Assembly: GCA_020912385.1 (NCBI GenBank)
Contig: CP087206.1
Coordinates: forward strand, 1,488,001-1,552,000
Length of the DNA: 64,000 nt
Source of the DNA: Neofusicoccum parvum
Lineage: Eukaryota; Ascomycota; Dothideomycetes; Botryosphaeriales; Botryosphaeriaceae
Direction: 5' to 3'
In this document: piece after piece, positions 21,852 through 31,463 of the stretch
Layout: the number at the start of each line of letters is the position of its first letter
Numbering within the stretch: position 1 is the stretch's first letter
The notes under the pieces: generated by a model
The model's input: only the letters and a program-made list of their open reading frames with translations
The model's database searches: none
What the model was told of the DNA's origin: nothing
Translations under genes and position numbers: made by a program

Positions 21852-23999
21852 TCCATGACGATCCGCCGTAGTCTTTTGTCTACTCTCTGGATTTTTTTTT
21901 CCCTTTGCGATGGTGATAAGGCAGGCCCAGGTCTTGGCCAAAGAAAAAAAAGAGGTCAGGCGCGCGAGCGATCGGTGGGTTCATGGCGATTTGCGAGACC
22001 GGCGTTCGCGAGTGTTCACTTTCTGGGGTTTCTCTCCTGATTCCGGGTCATTGCATCTGTCCGTCTTCTCCCATTTCTGTTTCCTGTGATACCACATTGT
22101 TCATGCCATTACAAAGCAACGCAGCGAGTCGATTCTTTTCCACTTTTCGTTCCTTTTTTTAAGGACGTCAAAGACGGGAGCAGTGATGCACCCGCGGTCT
22201 CTAGCATCCAGAGAGCTTTTTTCAGCCGAGCTCCTTAGGTGGGCATCGGTATCGCTCTACTTTACCAAGTCAAAAGCACAAATAGACATGAGAATTCATT
22301 GCAAGAGGCAGTGTTCTACGATATGAACGGAGAGGCTCGAGCACTTATGCAAGGAAGAAATCCACGGGTTTTCACTGAAGACATTAGACCCTAGTGGTGG
22401 CTTCGGAGATGGTCAGATATAAACTGTGTAGGTTAGTCTCTGATCTTCAGCTATGCAGTCCACCAGCCGCCTCCAGACACCGATGTGAGCCGCGTCCGTA
22501 CAGGCTAAGATGGATCGATATCCAGTTTTCTGAGGCCATCCACCACCTTACAGCACTGGTCTGCTCCGTTTCAGGAAGCCTGTATTGTCTCATCGCGCTG
22601 ACGCAACGTTGGCCAGAACCTCGCCGGCTCCGCGCAACTTTAAGCATACTTCCAACCAGGGACGACCACGCCCAACGGACCACACAGCCAGTCATGGAGA
22701 ATTTTTGTCGTATGATCGGCAGCGGCACAGACCAGAGGGGATATATACTTGCTGGGGTACCCGTGCCAACGGAAGAGGGTAAGCGGCGTCCGCTTCGGAG
22801 TGCTTCTCTGGTTACATTCGTCCAATTATGTGGTCCCAGAATCATCTCGACTTTGCCTGATGAGGCACTACGAAATTAACAGCTGCGACTTCTGTTGTGG
22901 TACTTGCGTAGGGGCCGATGTAGGACCGCTGGCTGGAATGTCTCTGTGGTCGGAGGGATGTACGTGGCGTCTTACGACGCCGATCGTTGTTACTGCTGTG
23001 AACAGTCATCCTTGTGAGCAATCGTGTCTTCTTTTGTGCTGGAGGCCTCTGCCTGTTCAAATGAAGCAACTCGAAGCCCTACGGGTTCTACTTGGTCGAC
23101 GAGTATCCCTTGATTCGTCATCACATAGAAGTCTGTACGGTATCCCCCCTGTCCTGGTTTTGGAACTTCTCACAGTAACAATGTAGAGCCAGTGGGCACA
23201 GAGCTTAGAAGGCTAGTACCAGAAGATCACTGTTCCAGTACATGTGGCTGCCGTAAACATTCAATTTTACGAATTCACCGTGCAAGACGATAGGACATTG
23301 ACTGGTCATTGTTAGCGTTGTGCACTTGTCCTCTGGTTCCAGTTCTTTCTTGAGATACCCACAGGCAGGTCAGACAGTACTAAATTCGTCGAGATAGGCG
23401 GATACTATAACCGATTATTAGTTCGAGTCTCTCTTGACAGTCTTGATGAATAAACAGATTTTATACAAGTAGATCCGTTGGTCCGGAATTTCTGGGCGTA
23501 TAATCTTAAGGACTGTTGATCCGGACGATTGTTCCAACTCTTTGAGGCTAATATTGATTGCTTGGTTCGCATAATGAATTTCATTTGCGCTTTCTGAAGA
23601 GCAAATTTCAAGATGTCCAAGTGAATGGTGCTACCCACGGACGTTGATGCGTTGTCACGAAGTGGTCATATCGTTTCCTCTCGTAGAGGATTTTAAAGCC
23701 ATAATGTGAAACATTTGATGTAGATAGTACCTGGGAAGCATTTTATCTCCTTCCATGCGTTATAGAGAAAGAAACATCCTCAGATGTAAATCGAGACCCT
23801 TAGTCAGGGCGCCTTAACGCCCAGCAATGCAAGCAATCCATCCCTACTGTCTGCACTCGTACAACATGAGAACCCCGAAGCAACAGAGGAGAAAAAGAAA
23901 TAGGACCAGAAGAAGAAGAAGAAACTCAAGAGTAGCTGGTCTTCTCTAACGCAAGCCGGTTGCTCGCAAAGTGAAGGTGATTGCCTGCAGCTTTCATAC
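21852..23999. other. Long convergent spacer, lower GC to the right
   Basis: 2.1 kb between the 7-TM and BRCT genes, which converge. Frames are short and without motifs. Roughly 23.2-23.8 kb is visibly AT-richer than the genes around it. A short GAA-rich run lies near 23910-23924. I found no transposase, reverse transcriptase or terminal repeat. Confidence 0.45.
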
Positions 24000-24644
24000 T
24001 TAGGCCTTGGCCTTCCTGGCCCTCTTCTTCGGCGCAGGTTTCTCCTCCTCCTCTTCTTCTTCCTCCCCCTCCTCCTCCTCATCGTCCATATCGTCATCGT
24101 CATCACCAGCGGCCCTCTTCGTACCAGCGACAGCGCCGTCGCCGTCACCCTTAACCATGTTGAGGAACTCATCCTCGTCGACGGTGGCAAGACCCAGCTT
24201 CTCGATCTCGGCAATCTTTTTCGGGCCGGCGCGCTGACCGAGGACGACGAGTGTACAGTTCTTCGAGACGGCTGTGACAGTCCTGGCACCCGCGGCCTTG
24301 GCTAGGTTCTGAGCCTCTGAGCGCGTCATCCTTGACAGCTCACCAGTGAAGATGATAGTCTCGTCGGTCAAGGCGGCAGGATCGGGAGTGGGAAGGTCGC
24401 CGCTGGCCTCCTTCTTCTTGGAGGGAGCAGCGGTCTTCTTGGCCTTGGTGTTGGCAGCGGGGGTGGGTGACTTCTTGGAGACGGTGACGGTGCCGCCGAC
24501 CAGCTCGATCTCCTCGACATCCGCGGTGTCATTCTCAAGCTTTGCGGCATCGACGGCGCTCTTCTTCGTGGCATGAGCGGACAGGATGCTGACGGCGCCT
24601 TCGGGATCCTCGCGCTTGACGATGAAGATGGAGGTGGGAGCCAT
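24000..24644 (-). CDS. Small single-BRCT-domain protein with acidic/basic tail
   Basis: Single exon, 214 aa, starting at the only in-frame ATG (24644, MAPTSIFIVK). Residues ~92-165 form a BRCT domain of the RFC1/bacterial-ligase type: IIFTGELSRMTRSEAQNLAK, then AAGARTVTAVSKNCTLVVLG, QRAGPKKIAEIEKLGL and the closing DEDEFLNMV. A linker rich in Lys/Ala/Pro (residues 55-90) precedes it. The tail is a run of Asp/Glu (181-201) followed by KPAPKKRARKAKA, a likely nuclear localisation signal. No polymerase, ligase or AAA domain is attached. It may bind DNA ends or phosphoprotein partners in the nucleus; that is inference. The same frame stays open 68 codons upstream without an ATG. Confidence 0.88.
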   Translation of the reverse strand: MAPTSIFIVKREDPEGAVSILSAHATKKSAVDAAKLENDTADVEEIELVGGTVTVSKKSPTPAANTKAKKTAAPSKKKEASGDLPTPDPAALTDETIIFTGELSRMTRSEAQNLAKAAGARTVTAVSKNCTLVVLGQRAGPKKIAEIEKLGLATVDEDEFLNMVKGDGDGAVAGTKRAAGDDDDDMDDEEEEGEEEEEEEEKPAPKKRARKAKA

Positions 24645-25234
24645 TCTCGCGTAGGCGGGGCGGCGCTCAACTGGCGAAAAGCTGCCTTGATGGGATTGAG
24701 ATTTGGTTGAAGTGAGCTGGGCTTGTCGTTGCGGAGCAGAGGACAGGCTGAAGGCGAGAGTCGATGCGATGGGGGATGCGCAGCGGAAGAGGCGCGAGGC
24801 CGGTGCAGGTAATCGAGTCGAGATGGTGATCAGCGAGACATCCAGCACAGGTGAGGTTTAAATAGCAGAGAGCGCGGCGGCGACAAGAGGGTGCGATCAG
24901 GCAGACACGGCCCAAAACGGCGTAGTCTCAGGCAGCAGACGCGCCGGCGGAAGGCACCCGCGCCATTCTGGCGCGCGCGCGGAGCGAAAGCACGTGCGCT
25001 CGGCTGCTCGCTGATGGATTTCGCGCTGTGCCCCAATTGCTTGCCGGCCGGGCTCCCTGCCAATAATCCGCCCCCGGAAGGCTGCCTCGACGCCTGACTC
25101 CAGCCCGCATAACATCCCCAGCTCACCGCAGATCCTAGCCTGCGCTGGCGCTTCCGTCCAGGCTGCAGCCCTTCTCGCCCCGCCCCACCCTGCTCGCTTT
25201 CCTCCCGTTGTCGTCTGCTCCCCTTTCCCGCAAA
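24645..25234. promoter_or_regulatory. Shared divergent promoter, BRCT gene / small conserved gene
   Basis: 590 nt between divergent starts. On the minus strand a TATTTAAA element lies at 24857-24864, about 213 nt upstream of the BRCT start. A tiny upstream frame (ATG TCT CGC TGA) begins at 24841. Confidence 0.5.
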
Positions 25235-25586
25235 ATGGCCCCGGACGATCAGCTCGACTTGCTCTCGTCGGTGAGTAACGTGCCCGCCCCCCATTTGCTC
25301 CTGCCTTCCTGACTCCCGTGCGAAGCTCTTGACGAGCCTGCGAAACACCAAGGCCACTTTTGGCGAGGATAGCAATCAATACCGCCAGATGAAGGCATGG
25401 GTCGACGAGCACATTTCAGCTTCAGCTTCAGCCACACCTGCCGCATCCGCCCAGAAAAACGTGTCTCCGGCTGCCACCAATGCCGCCCAGCAAGCCGCGT
25501 CTGCCCCGGAGGTCCTGCCCCAGCACCAGCACGTTTTCAACCTCGCCTTCCGGCCCCGCCCTCAGGGAGCGGGCTATGCACAGTGA
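25235..25586 (+). CDS. Small conserved hypothetical protein
   Basis: Two exons, join(25235..25270,25326..25586), 98 aa. Exon 1 encodes MAPDDQLDLLSS; a GTGAGT donor, a CTGAC branch site and a GAAG acceptor define a 55 nt intron. The N-terminal half is helical and charged (LLTSLRNTKATFGEDSNQYR, QMKAWVDEHI). The second half is Ala/Ser/Pro-rich, ending FNLAFRPRPQGAGYAQ. No signal peptide or membrane segment. I do not recognise the family. Support for it being real comes from the clean intron, the good ATG context (CAAAATGGCC) and the gene spacing. Confidence 0.68.
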
Positions 25587-26158
25587 ACTGAGTGTTCTTG
25601 TTGCATTAAGCGTGCGGCGAACCGCGCGGAACTAAGGAGAGCCAGCTCTACCGGGTGCATTGCCATCCCGGCAAAGGAGGAGAACAAGTAGTGCAGAGCA
25701 TCCAGAATCTCAGCTGCTCAGGGCGCCGGGCACCGGACTCCAGAACCCTCCGTCCTCCAAAAAGCAAGCAGCCGAGAAACAAACGTACACAGAACTCCAT
25801 GCAATGCTGGTATCCAGTCCAAACAAGAAAGTGACCCCTTCCGTCCTCAGAGAAAGCGCCCTCGTAACAAGAATGGAATTCGTGAGGCCTGCCTTGTCAT
25901 GTACCAGACATTCCGCCGCCCCAAGCTCGCTGCCTTTCGCGAATCGGCGTTGCGTCGCGGGAAAGAAGCTGAAAGCTGCATCGACCGTGTGCTGCCCGAC
26001 TTCGCGTGTCGTTCGCGTGGGTATTAGGCGCTCCGTGTTACTTCGTCGTCGAGAAGTCCTTTCGTCGTCCTTTTGATCGTAAGGTAATTATGGCCGCCGT
26101 CCGGGTCCCAGATGCGGCTAGAGAATCTAAAAATTCAATCCACATTCACTCCACCCCT
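25587..26158. other. Convergent 3' flanks
   Basis: 0.57 kb between the small plus-strand gene and the arrestin-like gene. No gene or repeat seen. Confidence 0.5.
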
Positions 26159-27479
26159 TCAGTCAATAAGCGGTTTCCTCTGCCCGCCTACGTATGCCAT
26201 GCCCAGCGCGGCAAGTCCCATCGGGTCAGTAGCCTTGACGATGTGGGCCGCGGGAAGCATCGGGTTGTCCGGGCTGACGTGCGCAGCATCTTTGGCTGCC
26301 TGTTCAATAGCCTCCATCTCTTGCTTGCATCCGGCGTGGTCGAACGGACAAACGACGATAGGCTGCCGGAGTAATATGTCCTTGGCTGCTGACATTTGGG
26401 CCTGCCACGTGTTAGCTCATCGGGTCGGCTGCCGCCATCGGTAGAGGATGTCTACCTTGACTGTCAGATAATATTCGATCTTGTATAGGGTGCCCGTCGT
26501 TGTAAAGCCGCTCACTCCGTACATGGGAAACTTTGAGTTGCCTCGAGGCATGATTCCCTCGCTATCTCTGTAATCCTTTGCTGGAAAGACTAGGCCGAGA
26601 TTTGTGAAATATCCTGCTTCGGGCATCTTGACGCCCACTGCTTGCGTGGTTTTGGTCAAGCACTTTACCTTGCGGGTGGGCTCGTCGCCCTCGTGATTAT
26701 AGATGATCTCCTCATCAATCCCAACGGTGATTTTTTGAATGGTGACTTTTTTGGCCTTGGCCATCCAATCGGGATTCGGAGAGAGCTTGATGTAGACGCT
26801 TACGGGGTCCAGAGGCCCGTATGACCAGCGCGGCAGCGAGATGCCGAGAGTGACGAGATGGTCCGACACGCGCTCGGCGGACTCGGGTCTGTTATACATG
26901 CCAAAGGTGGACAACGTGTCGTATCGTGCTATGGGGACGGGGAAGGCGTATTTCTTCTGCTCCTGGGCACCTTGCTGCACCGTGACAACCAGCTCGTAGT
27001 ACGTTTCGGCCGTCCGGCTTGGCAATTGCAGGCTCGCAGGCGGCACTCTTCGCGCGATTTCCTCGCCGCCGCGGCCGTAGGGAATAAAAATTACGAAGGG
27101 AAGGTCCATGGCCAAGATGCTCTCGGCTTCTCGACCCAGCGGCGACCGGTACAGCAGCATCTCCTTGCCCACGATGTCCACAATCTCCTTGCGCGGGGCG
27201 GCGAGGTGTTTCTTGGTGACGGAGTCGGCGGCGGGGTGTATGCTCTCGCGACGCTGCAGGGCGATGGTGACGAGCGAGATGGCGACGGGGGCGGAGACGC
27301 CGATCAAGGGCCGCACCTCGACCTTGCCCTCTATTCGCGGCTGTGGGAGCGGTGGAGTCAGTAGGGTCGCGATTGCGGGCAGCGTGTGCAGGCTCACGCA
27401 CCAATGTTGCTGATATGCCCGGATAGCCCACCAGGAAGTTGCTGTTCGGCGGGCCCGAGACGCGCACGAAGGCGGCCAT
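26159..27479 (-). CDS. Arrestin-like (alpha-arrestin fold) protein
   Basis: Three exons, complement(join(26159..26401,26456..27340,27402..27479)), 401 aa. Introns are 61 nt and 54 nt and both are phase 0 (SATL/PRIEGKVEVR and YYLTVK/AQMSAAKD). The N-terminus MAAFVRVSGPPNSNFLVGYP begins a beta-sandwich typical of fungal arrestin-like proteins. Central arrestin-type strands include LPFVIFIPYGRGG, ETYYELVVTVQQG and LGISLPRWSYGPLDPVSVYI. Fungal alpha-arrestins usually link plasma-membrane transporters to a Rsp5-type ubiquitin ligase; no PPxY motif is obvious here, so that role is not shown. It is divergent with the cyclophilin gene. Confidence 0.82.
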
Positions 27480-28114
27480 GGCTGCGGTTCAGAGGGGAGC
27501 TTGGGCGCTGGGCAGCGGTAGGGACGGCATGGGAGAGCACCGCTGCTTGGCCTGGCGCCCCAGCTCTTCAAGCACAGCCGGTCGGGGGGCTTGGCCTGAG
27601 GTGCGACGGGCGGGTGTGGGATGCGACGGGGTTAGAGGGCGGGCTCTCGCAAAGACCGATGCGCGCGAGGCTGGCGTGGGCGGGCTGTTGGGCGGGTGGT
27701 GGTGCGGGCACCAAGCTGCGTCGAGCTCGCGCGCGGGTCGAGTGCCGGTGCGCGCGCGTGCGGTCGGCAGAGGTAGGGGGCAGCGGCGGGCCTGGCGACG
27801 TTTGGAGGTTGGAGTGGGCCGTGGAGGTGTAGGCTGTGGCGCTGACGGGAAGCAGGCAGCTCTAGAGCCAGCGGCGGGAGAGGGTGTCACGATGCGATTC
27901 GACGGCCGCGGTTGGCGGGTCCAAGGCCCGGCGAGCGCAGGGACTGGGGGCGCTCCAGTGGCTCCAAGCGCAGCGGAGCGATCAAACACTTGGCCGGCGC
28001 TGCGGCCGCCTGCTGACCGCGCCGCTCCCGACACAGAAACACTTCGCACTCACGTCACTGCGTCAGCAGCTGAGCCTGTGAGACGAGACGGGATGCCACT
28101 CGCCCTGCGCCGCC
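27480..28114. promoter_or_regulatory. Shared divergent promoter, arrestin-like gene / cyclophilin gene
   Basis: 635 nt, very GC-rich, between divergent start codons. The frames open on both strands are compositional. No TATA box evident. Confidence 0.5.
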
Positions 28115-28792
28115 ATGTCTGTCACGGTAGGTGAGCCCCCGCTGCTGCTCCCGCCTCCAGCCTCCGCGCGCCCACGTCATGCCCAAGCGCTCCCAAGCGT
28201 TGCATGCGCGGCCTGCCCGCGTCGCGCCGCCGCTGCTAACCCGCGCCATTGCAGCTGCACACCGACCTCGGTGATCTCAAGATCGAGCTGTTCTGCGAGA
28301 GCGTCCCCAAGGCCGCCGAGGTGCGCGCTCCCGCCTCTGCTGCCCCGCCGCCGCGCCCGCTGACCGCCGCAGAACTTTCTCGCCCTGTGCGCCGCCGGCC
28401 AGTACGATGCCTCGCCCTTCCACCGCCTGATCCCCGCCTTCATGGTGCAGACCGGCAGCCCGGCGTCCGACCCGAAGTCCAAGAGCTCCGTCTCCATCTT
28501 CACCACCCCCGACCGCCTGTTCGAGGACGAGATCAAGCCCGCCCTGCGCCACAACTCGCGCGGCATCGTCAGCATGGCCAACAAGGGCCCCAACACCAAC
28601 GGCAGCCAGTTCTTCATCTGCTTCGCCCCGGCGCCGCATCTGGACGGGAAGAACACTGTGCTCGGCCGGGTCATCGAGGGCGACGACGTGCTGGACCGGC
28701 TGGAGGGCCTGGCTGTCGACAAGAAAGGGCGTCCAAAGCAGAAGGTCACCATTAAGAACGTGACGATCCACGCAAATCCATTGGCCGGATGA
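28115..28792 (+). CDS. Cyclophilin-type peptidyl-prolyl isomerase, PPIL3/Cyp10 type
   Basis: Single-domain cyclophilin; the PPIL3 group is associated with spliceosomes. Three exons, join(28115..28126,28255..28320,28373..28792), 165 aa. Exon 1 is only 12 nt (MSVT), the shortest multi-codon exon in the window; introns are 128 nt and 52 nt. The first strand LHTDLGDLKIELFCESVPKA follows directly. The active-site region is recognisable: FHRLIPAFMVQTG with its Arg, and NTNGSQFFICF with Gln and Phe. The segment after VQTG (SPASDPKSKSSVSIF...EDEIKP) differs from the common GGxSIWG-type loop. The end KVTIKNVTIHANPLAG matches this subfamily. Confidence 0.92.
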
Positions 28793-29383
28793 CCGGGAGC
28801 TACCATTGCCGCGGGCAGCACTGCTTGGGGCGCCAGGCACGCCAAATCGGAGCCGTGCGGCGCGGTAATATCAGGTATAGCCCCCGCCCCTGAGGGCGAA
28901 GCTCAAAGATAAAGTTGCCAGCTTGGGGAGAAGCAGGGGAACGGTGTGCCTGATCCAGCGCGCCCGCCATTAAGGTTGTGACCGGAGATTATTGCTCCCA
29001 CGGTGGCACGCGCTGTCTCTCCCGGACCCAGTCCATCCGACTGGCCTCGGCCAGAGGTAGAAGAAAATACAAGCATCCTTCGTGGCTTCACCAAGCAGTC
29101 CTGAAATCAGGCATCAAACGTTGATTATCTTGTTCAATTGCCTTTACTCAGACACCCGACGAAAAGCCTATCTGCTCCTCCGTATTAGTGCTCTCAGATA
29201 GATGGGAACACTGTGTCAGAGAACAGGAGAATTTCTCGCGGTCAGCGTTGCCCCTGTTCCTGCTTCAGCGCATCCTTCTTATGCACACTGATGTCACATG
29301 TGCAGCTCGGCGCGCATGCCACACGAACCGCGCCTCTTTGGTTACCATTTTGGTGATTAGTTGCTCGAGTGCCACAGACGATG
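28793..29383. other. Convergent 3' flanks
   Basis: 0.6 kb between the cyclophilin gene and the membrane SDR gene. No gene or repeat seen. Confidence 0.5.
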
Positions 29384-30757
29384 CTACTTATCTGACTTCT
29401 TGGTTCGCCTCGGGGCAGGCTGCTTCTCCTGCTTTGCTTGCTGGTCTTTCGCGGCTTTGGCCTTCTTGACCAGATCCTCCAGTGCTGCGAGTTCTTCAGC
29501 CTGCTTACTAGCTTTCTGGGCATCCTCTTCGCTCTTCTTATGCTTTGCACGTTCCATTGCGCTCTTCTTCTCGAGCTCCTCGATGGTTTTCTCGCTTGCC
29601 TCCCACAGACCCTTCTGCACCTTTTCGTCCTCGATTTCTCCACGCATATACCTCACCTCCCTGCACTCCTTCAGGAACTTCCCTCCGTCAACGCGTCCAA
29701 GCTGTGCATCCATCGCTGCCCACAGATACGTCTGTGCGCCCTGTACAGGGCTCTTCAGGACGAGCCACCACAAGGGCCACATAACCAAGTATAGCGCCAG
29801 ACCCCACAGGCTTCCGAAAGTAAGGTAGCGGCGCATGCCGGGGGTCCTCGTCCAGCCTGGATCGACGACGAAAACACGCGAATTCATGGGGAATTTGTCA
29901 GGGCGGTTGTAGGTTGCCAGATGTTTTTGAAAGGCCGAGGCGAAAACCATGGTAGCGAGCTTCGAGGTGGCGTCGGCGGAAGAGGCCTTGAACTCCAAAA
30001 CCTCCTTGGATTGCTCGGCCTTCTTGGGCTTTGCCTTGGGCGCCTTCTTCTGTTTGTCGCTGCTGGGCGAGGAGAAATCGGGCAACTGGCCGCCCATGTA
30101 GGAGCTGCAGGTGCTAAAGATGATGCGGACGTCCCGGTCCGGGGGTTGGGCGCGCAGAGCAGGACTGAGGATGCTCAACAGATGGAAATTGGCGACATAA
30201 TTGACGCCCCAGCTCTCCTCCAGGCCATCTTCGGTGATCCTGGCCCTGGCGCCCGAGGGCGTGAATGTGTTGGCGCAGAGGACGATCATGTCCAGACGAC
30301 GCGGAGGAGCGTTGTCGACCCACTTGGTGGCAAACTTGCGGATGCTATGGAGCGAGGCGAGATCGACATGCTCGGCGGTAATGAGGGTGTTGTTCGTCGT
30401 GGTGCGCAGGTCGTCAATGTAGTCGACGAGGAAGGGATCGGAAAGCTCATGCTGCGTAAGGAGGACGAGTTGGGCGCCGCTGGTGGCCAGTTCGCGGGCG
30501 ACCTGGGCGCCTATGCCTGCCGTGCCTCCCTGCACGGCGCGGGTCAGCAATCAGCAGAGAGCGGGGCACAGGACACGCACTGTGATCATGACGACTTTGG
30601 AGTGCATGTTGCGCTCCGAGGTGTTGACAGCGCCGCCGAAGTAGCGCTTCAAGAGGAACAGCACCGCAAGCCATGGCAGGGTCTTGAGGAGGGTCCAGGC
30701 GAAGGGAATGCTCCCAAGGCCGTCGAACAGGGCCTGGACAGCAATGTAGACGGGCAT
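29384..30757 (-). CDS. Membrane-associated short-chain dehydrogenase (Pbr1/YNL181w-like)
   Basis: Two exons, complement(join(29384..30529,30581..30757)), 440 aa; the 51 nt intron falls inside the nucleotide-binding motif (VVMIT/GGTAGIG). The N-terminus has a hydrophobic segment (WTLLKTLPWLAVLFLLKRYF, ~21-40) before the Rossmann fold. The cofactor motif TGGTAGIG is at ~59-66. A second hydrophobic stretch (GLALYLVMWPLWWLVL) follows the substrate region, and the protein ends in a ~100-residue Lys/Glu coiled-coil tail. Where SDRs carry the catalytic YxxSK motif this protein reads DATSK: the lysine is present but the tyrosine position appears to be Asp (codon GAC). Yeast Pbr1 is an ER protein of uncertain reaction, so activity here is open. 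Confidence 0.87.
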
Positions 30758-31463
30758 TGCGGGTTGGGGAGAGGAAACGTAACTTTCGCAGCAGACGCGC
30801 AACGGCGACGACGCTGACGCAGCCGCCAGAGGCCGAGGGGATGGCGCTAGGCCGCGATAGGCTTCGGCGATCTGCTCGGCCGTCGATCCGGAGCCTGAGG
30901 CCAGCGGCGGCCCGTTGCGCCACCCAAGCTCCAATCCAAATCGCCATGGCCACGGCTGCAACGCCTGCGATGCGACTCCGCCTCCCGCGCCGCCAGGCGC
31001 TGCTTCTGCCTGCCCGCTGCCGGACGCGGCGCAGAGGCGCACCCCGCGCTGCGAAATGTCCCAGGCTGGCCAGGAAGGATGCCAGGCTCCCAACCCCTCC
31101 CATTGGACAGCATCAGCCTGCATCTGTGTGGTATTGCTGGTCTACCGCCTACCGTGTGCGGGTGGCACAGCGAGCCTGAGTCACCGTGCTGCTCGCCCTG
31201 GACCCCGCCAGGCTGGAGGCAGCAGCGTCCTTTTTCTAGGCAGCTGGCCTGTGGCCGTCTATAAAGCTGCATCGCGGGACGTTGTGCCTCCTTCTTTCAA
31301 TCCTCTCCGTGTCTCTTGCTTCGTCTCAATTGCTCGCGGGCAGTGAGACGCCCCGGCGGTCGCCTCACTTCCAATCCGGCCAGCTCCTCGCGAAGTCGGC
31401 TGGGAGCACGTCCACATCCGTCTCCACAGCCTTCTTCTGTGCCTTCACCAGCGCACGCCTCAC
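30758..31463. promoter_or_regulatory. Shared divergent promoter, membrane SDR / AAA ATPase
   Basis: 0.7 kb between divergent start codons. A TATAAA box lies at 31260-31265 on the plus strand, about 200 nt before the ATPase start. Confidence 0.55.
31260..31265 (+). promoter_or_regulatory. TATA box candidate for the AAA ATPase gene
   Basis: Perfect TATAAA in GC-rich surroundings, about 200 nt upstream of the start at 31464. Confidence 0.5.

Noticed and set aside
23380..23440. AGTTCGAGTCT resembling a tRNA B box
   Set aside because: No A box at the right distance and no cloverleaf could be built by eye; no tRNA called.
21852..23999. Transposon remnant in the lower-GC spacer
   Set aside because: No terminal repeats, target duplications, transposase or reverse-transcriptase motifs could be found by reading; repeat status would need a genome search.
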